Assembly (NCBI RefSeq): GCF_932276165.1
Contig: NC_064001.1
Span: 5,649,501 to 5,713,500, forward strand
Length of the DNA stretch: 64,000 nt
Source of the DNA: Plutella xylostella
Lineage: Eukaryota > Arthropoda > Insecta > Lepidoptera > Plutellidae
Direction: 5' to 3'
In this document: positions 48,128 through 60,823 of the stretch, piece by piece
Numbering within the stretch: the stretch's first letter is position 1
How the letters are laid out: each line of letters begins with the position of its first letter
The notes under the pieces: generated by a model
Told to the model about the DNA's origin: nothing
The model's database searches: none
What the model saw: the letters and a program-made list of their open reading frames with translations, nothing else
Made by a program: the position numbers and the translations under genes

Positions 48128-49537
48128 TGTACTAGTGGCCGTGATATGGGCATTGGCTTTCAACCTTGTTCGTGTCTATGGCACATAGATCGTGACCACA
48201 GTGCCTTAGTTTTGTTACATTTTGAGGAAAGACAGAACGTTTTTGTTTTCAATAAAAATAAATGTAATGTTCGCTGATTGGAGCGAAATCTCGAAAGTGA
48301 TTGAAACAAATGACAATACCGTTATTTGAGCGTAAGTGTGTACCTATATGACCATAGATAATACATGTTTTAATTTCATATAAGTAATTAAAATGTGCGT
48401 AAATAGTACAGACAAATAATTTAATTGTTTAAAATTAAATAAAGGAACAATTTCCTGACAAACTTACAACGTTTAAACGAATTATCCCATTTAAATAAAA
48501 TTAACAACATACCATTCACGACAAACGTTTTAAAAGAAAATATCCACATCAAATTATGTATGTAAGTATTCAGAAATACGGGTGTGCGTTTGTCAAGGAG
48601 GCTAACAACATTTCTATGTTCGGAAACTACAAACCATGACTCGACTAACTCACTCCCGTATTTCACTTAAAAACAACGACAAACAAGCTAGCTATTACCA
48701 ATATTTCTAGAATCTAGACAATCTAGAAGGTATCGAAGGAAATGGCTTTACCTGATTTATTTGCTGCAGGAGTAACAGTTTTCAATTTCGAAACGAAAGG
48801 AAGAGAAATACTTCGTACGCTGTGAAAAGTTACATTCGAATTTTGAAGTTGCGGACTGTCAGATTCAAATATCGAACAATGAATGGCTAGGCGCGCTTTG
48901 GTTGAAATTTACAAATGGAATTTTGCAGGTTACTTAGTTGGTGAATGTTTTATACACAAACTAAGACGACGAAATTTCAAGAAAATCTAATTAATTCAAC
49001 TAAAGAAATTCAAATGAATATATGGCTTAGTAAATTAGGCATGGAAAATATACTTAAGTATGTCATAAAATAGTTTTTAATTTAATACGTAGATACATAT
49101 TCTGAAAACGGTTTAAAATAAACTAAGAATGGATAATTATAAGTACATACTTATTATTTATTACCTACGAGTACCTTTAAAAATAACATTTTCTATTCAA
49201 TCAAAGGGAAAGTATATTGAGTGATTACTAACTACATGTATGTAAATATGCTGACACAAACGCGTGTAAACCTACCATGTTTATGTTTGTTCAAGTCAAA
49301 TTAATGTGCATGTTAACTTATTAGTATGAAAGAGTATGTTAATAGATGTAAATATTGGCCGAAACTTTAACAGTGCTTCTGTTTGATTTATTTAGTTATT
49401 CATGATTAAAAATGTATTTTACCACTTCAATATTGAACAACGCTTGGCTGTTTTGTGTTGGTAATTTTTCGAAACTTCAGCTGTGTGGTGTAGAGTTGAA
49501 GTTCAAGCAAGTATTTGTTGGAATATTCAATAATACC
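48128..49537. other. No gene seen
   Basis: AT-rich; frames of up to 81 codons without recognisable features. Confidence 0.35.
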
Positions 49538-49609
49538 TACACCCACGACAATGAAAAAGTTCCTGTGACATAAATAGCAAGTGGAACTTTTTTTATGCTC
49601 GAGATTGTA
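49538..49609. mobile_element. 72-bp internally deleted CACTCACGGG MITE
   Basis: TACACCCACGACAATGAAAA AGTTCC and GTGGAACTTTTTTTATGCTC with only about 17 bp between them: the two terminal repeats of the family almost end to end, TA at both ends. Confidence 0.65.
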
Positions 49610-52600
49610 AAAAAGTAGACAGCTAAAAAAAAGAATTTATAGCGTAGTAAGTATTAAAAAAAAACATACAAAAGAATTAAGCACTTATTAATCCTTCTTT
49701 TAAGTCTACAGTTGAAAATGATCCAGGCAGAGCCACATTTAATAGTGGCACACGCGTTCAAGCACCCTAACCTCTTACTTTCGGTTTCAGAGCTACACAC
49801 TTCGTGTAACTGTTACTTTGTCACGAACACGACACTCATTGTCGTTTATCACTGCTGTGTGAAGCATTCTTTGGTCACGGGAACCGTTTCGGTGGAGATA
49901 AATGTAGATATCAAGGACAAACATTAGATATGATTTAAACCTAAAATTACGTAAACGGACCTTCAGTAAATACCTATTGAATTTCCTACTACAGCATACA
50001 TATTATAGATGTACAAATTAGTACCATTTCAATCATTTTTATAACAATTCTATCAAATTGACTGTGACGAAATGATTTATGGAATGTATGGAATTATCAT
50101 TAATAAGGTCTTATTTAGGAAGAGTTAAGAAACTGGACTTAATCGAAACAGAATTTTTATCTAAAAATAAGATATGCAAAATTTTATGTAGGACAAATAC
50201 CAACACGTCGCTCTTCTCGTTAACAAGCATAAATAAGTAATAAAAACATGATTGCCATTGTGCTTCACTGGGGCCGTCAGCCGATTTACGTGCTTTATAG
50301 ACGACATAGAAGATTTTCATAAGTACCTATTTTAAGAAAAGCGTTATATTGTGGATAGTTGATTACTAATCTTTTGTACAAACCATTTTGAAACTATGAT
50401 AGTGATTATGGTTGTTCACTAATTAAGGCGATAAAGTGATATTCTATTCATAACAATGCCAATGATAATGAATGTAAACATGGAATTCTTATGCAGTTAA
50501 TCTGGACCATTTGTACAGAGCTTTCAAATAAGAAAAAAAGTCGAAAACAATCTAGCCGACGACGCACAGTTCCCAGCCGGCCGAGTTACAATCAGCTAAC
50601 ATACATATCCGCAGCACGATAATTCGAAATGAACGTTCCAACAACACAGATGAAGATGCGGATAATGATTCAGACGATCGGACAATAAAGCATTGTGATT
50701 ACAAGCTTAATGGCATCAAAAAGGAAGCAACAAAGAGAGGAGGGGCAGCAAGCGCAGGTTAATGAGGGCTGAGGTCTGCAGCAGAGCTATCAATTTTCTC
50801 AAAATAAATAGAATTTCGCGAAGGCGTGCGGCGCGGGCACGCGGAAGCCGCCGCACTGTTATTTCTGCAGACAGCAGCGGCATTACCCGCCGCAATCATT
50901 CCCCAAGAAAGGGTAATTTCTAAGACACTGTTAACTTTTGAGCACGAGCTGCCGGTGAAATTGTAAGGAAGGGCCCACGCAAACCCCATCGGACACCGCC
51001 GCAAAACGATGAAACAATAAATCAACGTAATGATAGTCACACCGACGGATTTATTGTGAGCTTGCCTCACGGAGAAAGAAAAATAATGCGTAAACTACCA
51101 TTCGACTATGTTTATGTTTGAATAGAGTTGTTCGTTCAGAAATGACTGCAGGTAAAATAGAATAAGCACACAGCGTAAAGTCCACATAGCATATTACCAC
51201 ACGTCTTTCACGCAAAAACAAATTTGAACTGAACTTGAGGATGAGGTATGCTCTACTTCATACGGCGCGTTATGTAAGCAGGTAAAAACGAAGATTGATG
51301 AATCGGAAATTGTCTATTATGACGCGAGCTCATTTTTCATTGCAGCCAAGACATACCTGAATGGCGAGCCTATTGAAGTCTGTCTTTTATGATGATATAT
51401 TCATGTGCTGCTATGATTTAAACGAAGGCAAGCAAATAATTTCATGTAAGTGGTAAGTTTACTGAATAAATAAAGTGTTTCAAGGTACTGCAACATGTTG
51501 GCCGTTATAAACTTTTTAAACAAGCGATTTCTGAGGGAGGCCAGGCATCTAAAACTGCAATAATAATTATAATTTTGAACATGACTTTGACGGAGTTAGT
51601 CACTATTATCATCTGTACAAAAAAATACTAACTAGGCACTATTATTATCTTAGACAATTAAGAGGGATTAAACAATAAAGACATTACTTTCTCCAAAGTA
51701 TTTTACTCTTATGTGAATCTAACTGCGAAAGTCTATAAAGTGTTCATCGTAATATTCGCACATAGATAAATGCCCTTGATTACGAAACGAAACTGTGAAA
51801 TCGTGACGGTGGTTATCCTTAGCCCATTAGAGAACTAAACACATGGAAGCCCCGTATTTAGCTATCGTAAAGATATGCCTAGAGAGGAGCAAAATTCATC
51901 CACTGAAAATGCAATAGAGAAATGGAAAGATTAAGCGAGATAAATCTTACGTAATACAATGTTCTACGCCATTATTCTGACAACGAAGCGAATACCGAAA
52001 CATCTAAAACAATACTCGCAGGAAGTTAATTTAAATAATTCATAAAGGAGACACGAGTTCCTAAGATTGCATATTTTGCCAGAGCAAGTTGAAGATATGC
52101 ACGCTCAGGTATAGTTAGTTGTTGCAATTTGAATACTTTATTCAATGAAGCCCTGAATATGAATTGCAAAAAGGATTTGACTCCGTTACAGTTCAAGTTC
52201 TTAACCGATACCTTATTTATGAGGGTAATAATATGAAATGATTTTGTAGAAACGAAAACTTACTCGTTATTTATAAACAATTCCACAACGGAGATATTAT
52301 CAATTAATAACGGAGGCGCAACACTAAACGTCACGATAGAAATTAAAGTTAATTTCTTATTGGCTTCGTTGCAGGGTATAACTGAATCCGCAATCGTGAT
52401 TCGCAAAGTCAATTTCTTATTACAGACCTAGCCCGGCCTCCTCTTATAATGGATCGTGTTAAGCAAATAATGTTTATACTATGATATAAAATGTGAATAT
52501 AAGTAAGCTTGAAGATAAAAGTAAATTTTCGCCTCTCAATCGTTTCCAGATGAGCTACAACGATCTCGAGTCGACATTGAGCTTGGACATTTATAATGAC

Positions 52601-52919
52601 TCCCCACTTTCTTGGAAACGTAAACTGCTGCAAACTAAATAGAACTTAATTAATCAATCATTCATCAATTCTAATTTCAACTACATATATACCTACTATT
52701 TCTACATTTCTACATTCAAATTATATTTTATGACATAATATAATATATATAGTTTCTGTCAATTATATTGTATTGGTGTTATTAATTTGTAATTAATGTT
52801 TGTATTATTTTGTAATTATTTTCTGTAATCAAATCAATATAAATTTCATTGTACAATATTATACCTAATTTAGTTTAGATGTAAGCATTGTATGCATGAT
52901 TGCATGTTAGAATTTAAAT
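49610..52919. other. No gene seen
   Basis: AT-rich with one GC-richer patch at about 50740-51070. That patch holds a 103-codon minus-strand frame with no domain. The AT-rich stretch 52640-52919 may be the upstream part of the LINE 3' UTR that follows. Confidence 0.35.
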
Positions 52920-53068
52920 TAGTTATTTATAAGATAAAATTTTTGAATGCTGTTGCACACCTATAATTGGTGCATGGATAGGATAAGCAACATATACTGT
53001 GTCTGAACAATTTTTTATCTAATGTACTGTTGGTGTGTCTATTTCTGTAAATAAATAAATAAATAAAA
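52920..53068 (+). repeat. LINE 3' end with AAATAAATAAAT tail
   Basis: GAATGCTGTTGCACACCTAT, then GGTGCATGGATAGGATAAGC and a run of AAATAAATAAATAAATAAAA at 53049-53067. The conserved block plus AATAAA-type tail is the pattern of a lepidopteran non-LTR retrotransposon 3' UTR. I find no coding remnant upstream. Confidence 0.6.
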
Positions 53069-56000
53069 GTAATGGTGAAAGTGACTTTACCAGAGGTATT
53101 ACGAAAGAAAAACGCAGCGATTTGCATACGGAGAAGAGGTCTTTAGTAAACCAGCGTGAAATGATGCTGCTACAATACGCTTTGTCATATATTGCAGAAA
53201 ACTTCAAGCGTTATATGGGATAGTGGTTATACAGGCGGATGCTTAGGCAGATACGCGTGATTGACTATTATCGCACTAAGAACAGGTTTTGCGCATGCGT
53301 CAAAGGTGCGTGTGCACCTTCTAAAGATAGCCTTTTCCGGGCAATGCCACGGAAATTGTGCGTAACTTAGTTTTAGAAAGAGGGATTTTAAGTTAATCTA
53401 GGTAATTAATATTACGATTAAAAGTTAGATCAAAGGGTTTATTAACTATCAAAGGTCACAATGCAATTTTCTGCATAGACACATAGTATGATAAACAACA
53501 TAATTCAGATTAATTTCGTATCGCCACAATCGAGCCGGCAACAGATCTGTCTCGAATTAATTAAATTCTGGCAGTATCATGTAGTGTAAACATTCCATTA
53601 TGTTAGTGCGGCGATTCAGTTAAAAGCAAGGCAGCGCAAATCATGTACAATGCCATTTGCAACATTACTATAATAACAGTTGTAAGTTACACTAATATCA
53701 TAGCAGCGGTGGAAGGGTTCAAGCGGGTTCTCCACATGAAGTACTGAAGACTTACCGGAAGACCAAGATAATGACTTACTAGCGATGGGAATACAGACTA
53801 TAACCATCCTTATGATTGCCACAAGTTATAAAGGGAAGACTCCCACAATTCCACATTATAACCGTGACCAGAAGCAGTAAACAAAAGCAGAGTTTAAATA
53901 GAAAGAAAACATCAAAAGTGAAAATGGCGCAGAGAATAACGAAAAAATACTGCAAGCGATTGCACTTTAAATTCTCACTCCCGGCTAAGTACTGATAAAG
54001 GCGAGATTGCTTTGGAAACCATAAAATTTTAGCTCAAGTATGCGTTAAGTACCAATAAATAAGGCAATGATGTTGCGATTTTCTTTAAAAAATACTTTCT
54101 AACATTATTCGAACGAGAAGAAAATATACTACATCATCGATTTATAGACCATTTTCGGAATAAAAAGTAGCCCGGATCGGTTTTTTTTTTAAAAAATCAA
54201 TTCACTACTTTTTCAGCAATGTTTTAATAGGAACTAATAATATGTTTAATATTTTGTGTTCTTTTTACAATTTAAAAAATATATTTTATGTCATTTTAGA
54301 TTAACTCTAATGAATAAAGCTACTACTAAACTATTTTACCCAATACAAACGGGAATTTTTAACAACCTTTTTAGACGATGTCACAATCGATCAACAGACT
54401 GTTATGAACGCATAAATCCCATCAGAGCATGATCGATAGATGCGACTGCAAAAACTTGTTTAGACAACAATGTCACACGGTGAGTTGCATAATATGCACC
54501 GTTAGGGCGAAACCTGACGAGGCGACGAAACGGATCGACTGGGAAGACAATGGGCCGAGTGAAAAACAGACTAATTGAGTGGGGATCAAGCGGCGACTGA
54601 TGTAGACGGTGATTACCGCAAGCGCCTCAGAACGGGATCGCTTTAGCAACCACTTCCCGACCGACCAAACTAGTCCCGCCGACACTGCACTGCAAAAACA
54701 AACCGCCAACGAAACATGGATTATTTGCGGATAATAGCTTTTTTAAAGAGGAACCAACTGCGCACTGCAATTTCCAATTACCTCTAAAGAAGATGAAGTA
54801 CGCAAGATATCGGAGATGTTACTTTCCTACGCACAAAATGGGCCCCGCAGACAAATTTCTATCTCGATTAATGGACGGGATTAATCTAACAATATACAGG
54901 CACGATCCGGCGGAATGGTTTAAGAACAAGGCACGGAATTTATTGCGTCGGTTCCATAGGATCCACGTGAAATTATCCGCAAAGGCAAATAGGGCCGTTT
55001 ACGGACAGCGTCGCGGGCCAATTACGTGTCGGCAAAGTATTCATTACACGGGATAGCTGAACGCAAGGTCTGGTTGGCGCAGCTCCCACAGGGCCGATAA
55101 GCGCAACGTACGATCGGTGACTCCTTATCGAGCTATCAGCTCCTGGTACACGGCACGTGCTTTTGCATAGATGAAGCCGTGTCGATATCGCCTAAGAATA
55201 TTGCTCTGTCCCCGCAACAAGCTACCAGGAATGTCTTGTTCGCTGGAAACATTGTGCGTTTGCGATAAAGATTACCAAGTCTCTTTTGAGATGCAAATCT
55301 TGGGGCGATTTCTATAGCGTAGCATTGTTCTATTGAATAAAACGGCGGAGACATTATATATGATGTAGTATTCTCAACTAAGTCCAAAATTGGTCTGTTT
55401 GCATTAATGTATGATTGCTCAGACAGTAAGTATTGTATAGCTATAGCATTTGTTGAATGGTACCACGTCGTCTTTAATTTTATTAATATTCCAGTATTCA
55501 AAAAATAACTAAAAATAAACTTGTAAGGTTGTTGCCGTCACACGTTTAATTCTTCATGAAATTTAAAAGATATTTTTTTATGCAATCAAATAAATCAATT
55601 TGTGGTCTTTTATCAGTTGTATATTCAGAAAATCTGGAGTTTCTGTGAGCATTACAATACAGCATCGCCCGTAAGCTAAAACTGCTCGCATATTTCATAA
55701 GCCAGCCTAACCGTGTCTGAAGATCTTGGGAAAATCTACGACCAGTTTAAGCGACCGGTACATTATGAGGGGGCCACGCATCGACGGCTGTTGCGGACTA
55801 GCAGATTTAACATCCGATAAATTCAATTTATCTTATTAGAGGTCCGGTTATCTCGGCCGGTGAGGTGCGCGGGTGTCGGCGGGGCGTGGGCCGGGACACT
55901 CCGCCGGTCATCTAGTGAATAACACGGAAATTCTTTAAACCTGAAGATTTGCAACACTGTTGCAGTCACCCGCTTATCCGGAGACAGCTATTTGAAATTA

Positions 56001-57594
56001 AGATATACCCGCCCGCCCATCAGACAGGAAAGAACGGCAAAAGCTGTACATTTTAAAATGCATTAGGCAATAAATTTTCAATTTATACATACGATTGGCA
56101 ATTTAGCAATTTGTTCAAAGTGGACTAGCAAGATAAGATATTATTTATACCTTGTTCCCAAAAAACGGACACAATTATAAAAACTCGCTTAAAACGATTT
56201 TTGCCAGACAACCTTTGAGTGGAAATATATTTCGATGTTATAGGGTTGAGTGTACCAATAATAACGATAATACCTAAATAAAGTATAACATTAATAACAT
56301 AAAGATTTAATATAGCAATAACAACACTACAATATACAAGATTTAAGAATCACTGGAACCAACAGCATATATTTTCCGATAAATTGTAACAATACGACGT
56401 TGTATCGCAACAATACATTCTCATGAATCGCACATACGTGGAAATGATCTATCGCATTAAAGCAGTAGCTCCTAAGCGTACACGGTGCGAGGATTCTATT
56501 TTCAAATTCGCTACTCGATACGTGTTTCTCGCGCGTTCGGACCTTGTTAAGCCTTGCCCCTTGGTTCTTCGCAACAAATTCAATAGCCAACTCGCTAGGA
56601 AACGACAATCTGTAATCCAATACGGGATAGCTGGGTGCATCCCATCCAGGGCGCAATCTTGCGCCTTGGATGTTTGAATATGACCTTTCCGCGTATTAAT
56701 GTTAGGTCCACGAGAAGAATAGGAGATAAGTTTGCGGGTCTAGAACACGAATGCTATCTAGCAGCGAGTCTACTTCGAAACAGCAATACAGCGAAAGCCG
56801 ATAGCAGCATCGTGGGATTCGCGACAGATTTATTCACGACGTTGAAATACACGAACCGTTGGATCCGACGTGGCAAATAAATCAGTAATTAGTTTTTAGG
56901 ATTGCCTGCGGGAAGCGAAGGGTATCGTTAGATGTTAAGCCAGTCACGTACTGAATCTATCATTCGGTAAATTAGATTAGAGGTTACTGGGGTTCACGCA
57001 GGTTTTAGACTTTGTTTAAGCAGAGTCTACAGTAATTGTAACCAATGATTTTGTCACAAAGCAGTTAGATAACACAAATGCATTAATTAATGAATATACA
57101 AATTTACTTCCTATATTTACGTTGTTATTACCATTTCCGTAATTTTCATGCACCTTACTCATTATGAGCCATCCTGTGTACCTTGAGTTAAAACTATGTT
57201 TAGAAATAACGACACTATTAGACGTGGAAGGAAGGCGAACTTTCCAGTTTATTACCTAGCCGACCGACACATTGAACCCATAAATAAGAACATAACAGAA
57301 AATGTACTGTCAGTGGTTAAAAAGGTCACTGTCAGTTCCTCGGGTGTTTCTAAGGCTATAACATTTTTTGCAGATGTTCGTAACGAAAATGTTATAGTTA
57401 ATTATAATAAAAATGTATTATTTATGTTATGTATGTTATTTAAATAAAACACCTGCTTTATAAATGAAAACAGTCGTTATGCAGAGACAGTATCTTTAGA
57501 ATTGGCATTTATTAAACTCCAGCTAGGCAAATCATTGATTGACTATTTATCATTTTCTGTTAATATATTATAGTCAGATATCAATTTTTTTTTC
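53069..57594. other. No gene seen; some GC-rich patches
   Basis: Frames of 60-121 codons on both strands overlap each other (55136-55501, 56327-56677) and carry no recognisable domain. GC-rich patches at 54470-54700, 54840-55110 and 55850-55915 stand out and could be regulatory, but nothing in the sequence shows it directly. Confidence 0.35.
56190..56232 (-). repeat. Retroposon 3'-tail fragment
   Basis: The minus strand reads CAAAGGTTGTCTGGCAAAAA then TCGTTTTAAGCGAG, a short match to the tail family at 61217-61330. Confidence 0.4.
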
Positions 57595-57652
57595 CTTTTT
57601 TTTAAGTAGCCATATTTGTGTCCCACTGCTGGGCAAAGGCCAAAGATATCAA
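57595..57652 (-). repeat. CAGCAGTGGG-type LINE tail relic
   Basis: The minus strand reads GGCCTTTGCCCAGCAGTGGG followed by ACACAAATATGGCTAC and an A-rich run. It is the same tail type as at 46325-46375 and at the 3' end of the 5S SINE. Confidence 0.65.
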
Positions 57653-57956
57653 TTGACAATGGTTATTTAATATATCTTCTCCGCACATATTAGCACAATT
57701 GAACACTATTATTTGTCATATTAAATGAATTGAAGGCTCAAGTCGTAGGTCTCACTTAGTACAGCACCAGTTAGTTCGGTCGTGATTCGATAACGATCCA
57801 CCTCTCGTTCACAATGCGAGGCGAAGCTTTGTCTTCTAGAACTTATACCATGTAGGTAGTGTTCGGTTCACGTAAGTTGAATTTTTTTCTGAACACATGT
57901 TTGTATTTTAACCTGTACTCGGCTTGTTTTTTTTCCAGCCAAGCACTGCTGCTATA

Positions 57957-58150
57957 TTAACTTACTTGGGAGCAAAGGCCCGAAGCGAAGCGCCACTCTT
58001 TACAATCTTGTGCCAGCTCAGAGACATTCGCCCAAGACTTCCCCGCCTGGCCCATTTCTTTCTTTATAGAGCGCTGCCATGTCTCTTGCCGTCTGCTGAG
58101 TCCACGTTTTCGCCTTCGGGATGCCACGTCAGTGCTTCCTTAGGGACGTC
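57957..58150 (-). pseudogene. RTE-like LINE C-terminal relic with a frameshift
   Basis: On the minus strand the sequence first reads DVPKEALTWHP, then after a one-base shift RRRKRG, RRQETWQRSIKKEMGQAGKS, WANVSELAQDCKEWRFASGL and CSQVS, then a stop (57957-57959). The pattern 'LTW.P.G.R.RGRP..TW.R...E......W......A.DR..WR..V..LC' is the tail of RTE-like LINE ORFs. The 5' portion is missing and a frameshift separates the two parts, so it is dead. The plus-strand open frame over the same DNA (57924-58205) is a shadow. Confidence 0.75.
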
Positions 58151-58418
58151 TTCAGTACGACAGAGAACTTCTCGCTGCTATACGGCGACGAGAGAGACTC
58201 AATAGTTTACAGAAACATCCACTATATCTGATTCACGTGCTGCTAACTGACAATATTGTGCTCCTTTTTGGTCATGTTTCGTGAGTCGTAGTGTACACAT
58301 CGCGTTACAAACGGTAGGGCTGCCTCTGTCGGCTCGGGCCAACTGTCCACTGCCTCAGATAACTTTACACGTAACTGGTTGCGAAGAACTGATTCAGTTT
58401 GTGAATTCGCAGGTGAAG

Positions 58419-58435
58419 TTAGGTTAGGTTAGGTT
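58419..58435 (+). repeat. Short TTAGG run
   Basis: TTAGGTTAGGTTAGGTT, three and a half units of the insect telomere repeat. Too short to claim a former telomere; such runs occur by chance and in repeats. Confidence 0.6.
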
Positions 58436-59181
58436 GTGTGTTTGCAAACCACGCGACCGGAGAATAAGAATACATCGAAGATAATTGAACACTGAATTTC
58501 TGAAGTTTTTTTTTGGATAATGTCTATTTAAAGCTCGGTAATATTGTCAGAAAGTAATCGTTAGAGCTTAATCTGGGTCCGGGGCTATATAATACCTATT
58601 ACAATGTGTTACAAAAATATATTTACTTTATTATTAAGTAGAATTTCAGTAACTAAGGATTAAGTCCGTTGACTAATCATATTTTACATAGATAGATATA
58701 GTAGGCGGGCAGTAGTATTGCAGTCAACCCTCCTCATGTAGAAAATGTTATCATGAACATCGGTGTAAATATTGTACAACCTACTATTACTACTTTTCTC
58801 ACCTAATAATTACGATTATAAAGCATTCATAATAATTAAACCTGTCATTCTCATAACTACTATGTAATAGTAATTTATTCGCTGACAGTAATTAACCGAT
58901 CATTTAATCATCACATCGGAATTAAACTAGAAATGTGCTATCAATAGTTTAACTGCTCTAGCCAGTACCAGCGGGCAGACATTACAGAGCCGCTTGCACT
59001 TTTTTTTTATAAATTCTTAGAGTAAGTTTTTTGCTCTTTTATGAATTTTGCTCTTCTATCGCTACTAACTCATCGCGTCGGCTCCCATTGAAATTATTGT
59101 ATCGCTAATATTTATCGCTTTAACATTCTTTCTAATAATACTGCGAGCTATCGGATATCGACTACTAGTTATACCGATATA

Positions 59182-59315
59182 TACAGAGTGTTGCAAAAAC
59201 ACACCTACTAAGCTGAATGGGGGTGACTCAGGGTCAGGGAATCAAATTCTAAACAACTTTTGTTATACGAGTATTGGGAATTCGCGAAAATATTAGAATG
59301 AAATTTGCGAAACTT
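59182..59315 (+). repeat. One-ended relic of the ACAGGGTGTTGC foldback family
   Basis: TACAGAGTGTTGCAAAAACA at the left, then GGGAATTCGCGAAAATATTA near 59277-59296, match the left arm order of the element at 14667-14928. The right arm is missing or replaced. Confidence 0.5.
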
Positions 59316-59874
59316 GGGTGCAGCAACGCTCCCCAGCCTACCCCGCAAGGCGTGAGTGTAATATTCTGGTAAAAAAATATAGGTACATAGTACATATATA
59401 CGAGTACATAATTAATTATGCATTAATAATGCAGTTATGCTAATTAGCGATTTCTTGCATCATGTTTTGTACATTCTTCCGTTTTATATACGTCCTTTCA
59501 TAAGTAGGCAGATAGGTACAAGTTTTATTTATGGCCCACTTCGTAATAAATAATTTTAATGGGCTTAATAAATTTGTCGAACATTGAATAAAAACCCGCG
59601 CAGTTCAAAAAATGCTCCTGCAACATTCCTCAATATCTGTTAAACGGATAAAAAAATCGTTCAACAAGAATGATGAGTATAGGTTTTAACCATGATTTAA
59701 CTACAAGCACAGCTTTTAAGCTAGCAAATGCGTATAAGTCCGGAACGGTCATTCGTATTATGTTAAACTAGCTGTTCCCGCGAGCTTCGCTTCGCCTTAA
59801 AAAGTTTTCCCGTGGGAATTCCGGGATAAAAAGTATCCTATGTTCTTTCTCAGGGTCTAGAACTCTAGACCATA

Positions 59875-60105
59875 GTTATAGTTATAGAAAAGGGGAGGGC
59901 AACCAGTGCCCATTCGCCACTGCGACCTAAAAGATCTATTGTGACTCCCCTTGCCGAGTCAAATCTCACTCTCCAGGCCCAGGTCTTTTATAAACCTGAT
60001 GATTTTACCGGGAGGGAGAGACCTGACATCTATGGGGGCTAATTTGTAGCCGCCCAAGATTCTGTTTCTCTTGTGAATGATGGCCTCACTCCCTCTCACA
60101 CTCCC
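59875..60105 (-). mobile_element. 5'-truncated LINE inserted in the Helitron, 13-bp target duplication
   Basis: The identical 13-mers ACTCTAGACCATA at 59862-59874 and 60106-60118 flank the insert. Read on the minus strand, the insert begins inside an open frame, passes a TGA stop, and ends in a short UTR with a CTATAACTATAAC tail. Truncated 5' end, intact 3' end and a 13-bp duplication together indicate target-primed reverse transcription. Confidence 0.8.
59959..60105 (-). pseudogene. C-terminal 48 codons of an unidentified LINE ORF
   Basis: The minus-strand frame reads EAIIHKRNRILGGYKLAPID then VRSLPPGKIIRFIKDLGLES EI and a stop. It is open along its whole length with no frameshift, so the insertion is recent. 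I cannot name the clade. The compact GGYK-LAP-D-RSLPPG motif should be diagnostic in a search. Confidence 0.65.
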
Positions 60106-60823
60106 ACTCTAGACCATACGTACTTATACCAAATTTCATTCAAATCCGTTCAGTAGTTTTGGCGTGAAAGAGTAACAGACAGACAGACAGACACAGTTAC
60201 TTTCGCATTTATAATATTAGTTAGGATATCATGAAGGGAGGCATTATACGTAAAAAAAGCCTTTAGCACCTGTTATTAGAACTCAAATTGCTGTAGCAGA
60301 TGTCGCAAGCTAACTGCATAAAATACAGGTGGATGTCTGGACAAAGTGATAGCTAGGAGTTTCTTTAATTAATGCTCTAGTATTTATTCTAAGGATTTTA
60401 AACCGCAAATCCGATTAATAAATTGCAAAACACAGATTCTTTGGAAATAGTTAGATAATAAATGCACTTTTCGTCTAATGGTTTTTAATGCCGCAAGCTA
60501 ATTTTTGCGGCTTAACAATCTCTAAGTGTAATATTCTCTCGGTGGATAACCGAGATTACAGGTTTCATATTTTTTTTAGCTGAAATATATTTCCATTACC
60601 AAATACTGTGTGTGATGCGTATCATATTAGCACGTGATGTAATACATACCACAATACCTATAACTTACTGTAAGCTATATGTGGTTTATGTCTAATTAAA
60701 TACAAAATTAGTTTCAGGTACAATGTAAGACTTGAGACTCGAAGTTGGTTCAATGATAGCTTTGGAGAACTTATAGCCGCCTTGCCTAATCGGAAAGTAA
60801 TTAAATTAGAATAGAATAGAATA

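Larger units (their letters stand above)
59768..60226 (-). mobile_element. Lep1-type Helitron (non-autonomous), split by a LINE insertion
   Basis: On the minus strand it starts TCCTAACTAATATTATAAAT at 60226. It continues GCGAAAGTAACTG with a TGTC repeat, contains the block ACTGAACGGATTTGAATGAA, and ends GCGGGAACAGCTAG at 59768. It lies between A (59767) and T (60227) on the plus strand, the Helitron target rule. These are the marks of the lepidopteran Lep1 group, which has no coding capacity of its own. A 231-bp insertion occupies 59875-60105. Confidence 0.85.

Noticed and set aside
57924..58205. 93-codon plus-strand ORF
   Set aside because: It is the antisense shadow of an RTE-like LINE relic on the minus strand.
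58419..58435. Interstitial telomere repeat
   Set aside because: Only about 3.5 TTAGG units; too short to infer a telomere or fusion point.
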